Of a stretch of 64,000 nucleotides of DNA, positions 61,930-64,000 are shown piece by piece (within the stretch, counting starts at the first letter, position 1; each line of letters starts with the position of its first letter). Source of the DNA: Variovorax terrae (GTDB lineage Bacteria > Pseudomonadota > Gammaproteobacteria > Burkholderiales > Burkholderiaceae_C); the NCBI RefSeq assembly GCF_022809125.1, contig NZ_JALGBI010000002.1, positions 567,685-631,684 of the forward strand. Reading direction: 5' to 3'. Made by a program: the position numbers and the translations under genes. The notes under the pieces are model-generated. The model was given only the letters and a program-made list of their open reading frames with translations, ran no database searches and was not told the DNA's origin.

Positions 61930-62355
61930 TCACGGCCCGGGGGAGGCGGTTTCGCAATTCACCATCCAGCCCAGGCCGAACTTGTCGACCAGCATGCCGA
62001 AATGCGCTCCCCAGAACGTGGTGGCAAACGGCATGGTGACCATGCCGCCGGTGGCGAGCGCCTTGAACACCTTCTCCCCGCGCGCCGCATCGCCGGGGAT
62101 GTTGACCGACATCGAAAACCCCGCGTGGCCGGCGAACGGCTGGCCCGGCATGCGGTCGCTGGCCATGAAACGATGGCCGCCGGCCTCGAACGTGGCGTGC
62201 ATCACCTTGTTCTTCCATTCCGAGGGGAGCTGCGTCTCCATCGGCGAGCCGGCGTAGCGGTGCAGGGTGACGATCTTTCCATCCAGGCATTGCTGGTAGA
62301 ACGCCAGCGCGGTCTCGCAGTTGCCGTCGAAGAAGAGGTAGGGTTCGATCTGCAT
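61930..62355 (-). CDS. VOC family protein, PhnB-like
   Basis: 141-residue glyoxalase/bleomycin-resistance-type (VOC) protein of the PhnB/YjdN kind. MQIEPYLFFDGNCETALAFYQQ is the family N-terminus, with two beta-alpha-beta-beta-beta halves; AGFSMSVNIPGDAARGEKVFKAL and MVTMPFATTFWGAHFGMLVDKFGLGWM complete the fold. Substrate unknown. It is convergent with the dehydratase, which ends 19 bp away, and divergent from serS. Confidence 0.9.
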   Translation of the reverse strand: MQIEPYLFFDGNCETALAFYQQCLDGKIVTLHRYAGSPMETQLPSEWKNKVMHATFEAGGHRFMASDRMPGQPFAGHAGFSMSVNIPGDAARGEKVFKALATGGMVTMPFATTFWGAHFGMLVDKFGLGWMVNCETASPGP

Positions 62356-62425
62356 GGTGTCCTCCGGATGGGGCGATGCTAAACCCGAATCCCCCCGCAG
62401 GCAAAACCGCGGCGATCGCTCCCCT

Positions 62426-63736
<1,311 letters not shown>

Positions 63737-63757
63737 TATAGAATACGCAATTCGACA

Positions 63758-63848
63758 GGAGAGATGGCAGAGTGGTCGAATGCGCCGGACTCGAAATCCG
63801 GTATACGGTTATACCGTATCTAGGGTTCGAATCCCTATCTCTCCGCCA
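63758..63848 (+). tRNA. tRNA-Ser (anticodon CGA)
   Basis: 91-nt class II tRNA with encoded CCA. Acceptor stem GGAGAGA (63758-63764) pairs with TCTCTCC (63838-63844), then discriminator G and CCA. The anticodon stem CCGGA/TCCGG encloses loop CTCGAAA with anticodon CGA at 63792-63794. There is a long variable arm (TATACGGTTATACCGTAT region) and the T loop GGTTCGAATCC. It reads UCG codons. A -10-like TAGAAT at 63739-63744 precedes it. Confidence 0.97.
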
Positions 63849-63909
63849 GTCTGTTAATAAAATCAACGACTTATAAGAGTTTTTGATTTTTGTACCACAT
63901 AGCATCCCA

Positions 63910-63941
63910 AAAAAAGCCGCCTCGATGAAGGCGGCTTTTTT
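63910..63941. terminator. Bidirectional rho-independent terminator
   Basis: AAAAAAGCCGCC (63910-63921), 8-nt loop, GGCGGCTTTTTT (63930-63941). The 6-bp GC stem with A/T tails on both sides can end the serS-tRNA transcript and the minus-strand gene that enters from the right edge. Confidence 0.9.
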
Positions 63942-64000
63942 ATGTCTCATCATCCGAGCGAAGCTCCAGTTCATACCTCACTCCGGCCGCATGTCGAAAG
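63940..64000 (-). CDS. 3' end of an unidentified minus-strand gene
   Basis: Open from the window edge to a TAA (complement of 63940-63942). The visible C-terminus is ...FRHAAGVRYELELRSDDET, an acidic, plausible protein tail. The stop lies in the terminator arm, a compact arrangement typical of a real gene end. Too little is visible to name a family. The position just past a tRNA gene makes an integrase-type gene possible but unsupported. Confidence 0.4.
   Translation of the reverse strand, partial: FRHAAGVRYELELRSDDET

Overview
The window is high-GC, densely packed bacterial DNA. Gene content and order point to the Burkholderiales, most likely a Comamonadaceae relative of Variovorax, Acidovorax or Ramlibacter. 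The indicators are a DUF3460-scpA pair, a Bug/TctC solute-binding protein, DUF6502-DUF5666 next to minor pilins, a two-enzyme formate dehydrogenase locus, and small GCTAT-N7-RTAGC repeats. This assignment comes from memory of gene families; no database search was possible.

Layout. 1-1948: 3' part of an enolase-superfamily dehydratase/racemase and its LysR regulator. 2161-4133: nadC-nadA. 4139-8250: creB-creC-creD plus a small unknown gene; a cre-tag-like CreB site lies before creD. 8315-12256: minus-strand set of diiron ferritin-like protein, Bug-type binding protein and alpha/beta hydrolase, divergent from a LysR gene with a perfect 7-9-7 palindrome in the shared intergenic region. 12269-15033 (minus): DUF3460, scpA, nadB. 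15072-21602: BamE-like lipoprotein, then a heavy-metal RND efflux operon. 21610-25193: SulP/STAS anion transporter and a divergent 7TM protein with a degenerate GGDEF domain. 25242-28432: metG and apbC/mrp.

28457-44780 is the main functional block. A LysR gene precedes a soluble NAD-linked formate dehydrogenase (fused NuoE/NuoF-like subunit plus molybdopterin alpha subunit). DUF3305, DUF3306, a 695-residue polyferredoxin-like protein and a TorD-family chaperone follow. Next comes a membrane formate dehydrogenase (TAT-linked small protein, alpha, Fe-S beta, small lipoprotein, cytochrome b gamma, secreted small protein), then FdhD. Together they could send formate electrons both to NAD and to the quinone pool. 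Both catalytic subunits carry cysteine at the molybdenum-ligand position.

44867-47890: orphan FtsX-type permease and a truncated hemoglobin. 48262-58100: DUF6502-like and DUF5666 proteins leading into pilE, fimT/gspH, pilV, pilW, pilX and pilY1, which make and tip type IV pili. 58126-59465 (minus): radC-smr. 59522-61910: FKBP-type isomerase, ispH, threonine/serine dehydratase. 61930-62355 (minus): VOC protein. 62438-63848: serS followed by tRNA-Ser(CGA). The right edge holds a strong bidirectional hairpin terminator and the last codons of a minus-strand gene.

Sequence-level signals beyond genes: several genes have a -10-like hexamer ending 6-7 bases before the ATG (possible leaderless mRNAs); a hairpin that would bury the sulP ribosome-binding site; a 60-bp dispersed repeat in two copies; six 17-bp GCTAT-N7-(R)TAGC elements, three overlapping coding sequence; and long G tracts around and inside the pilus operon.
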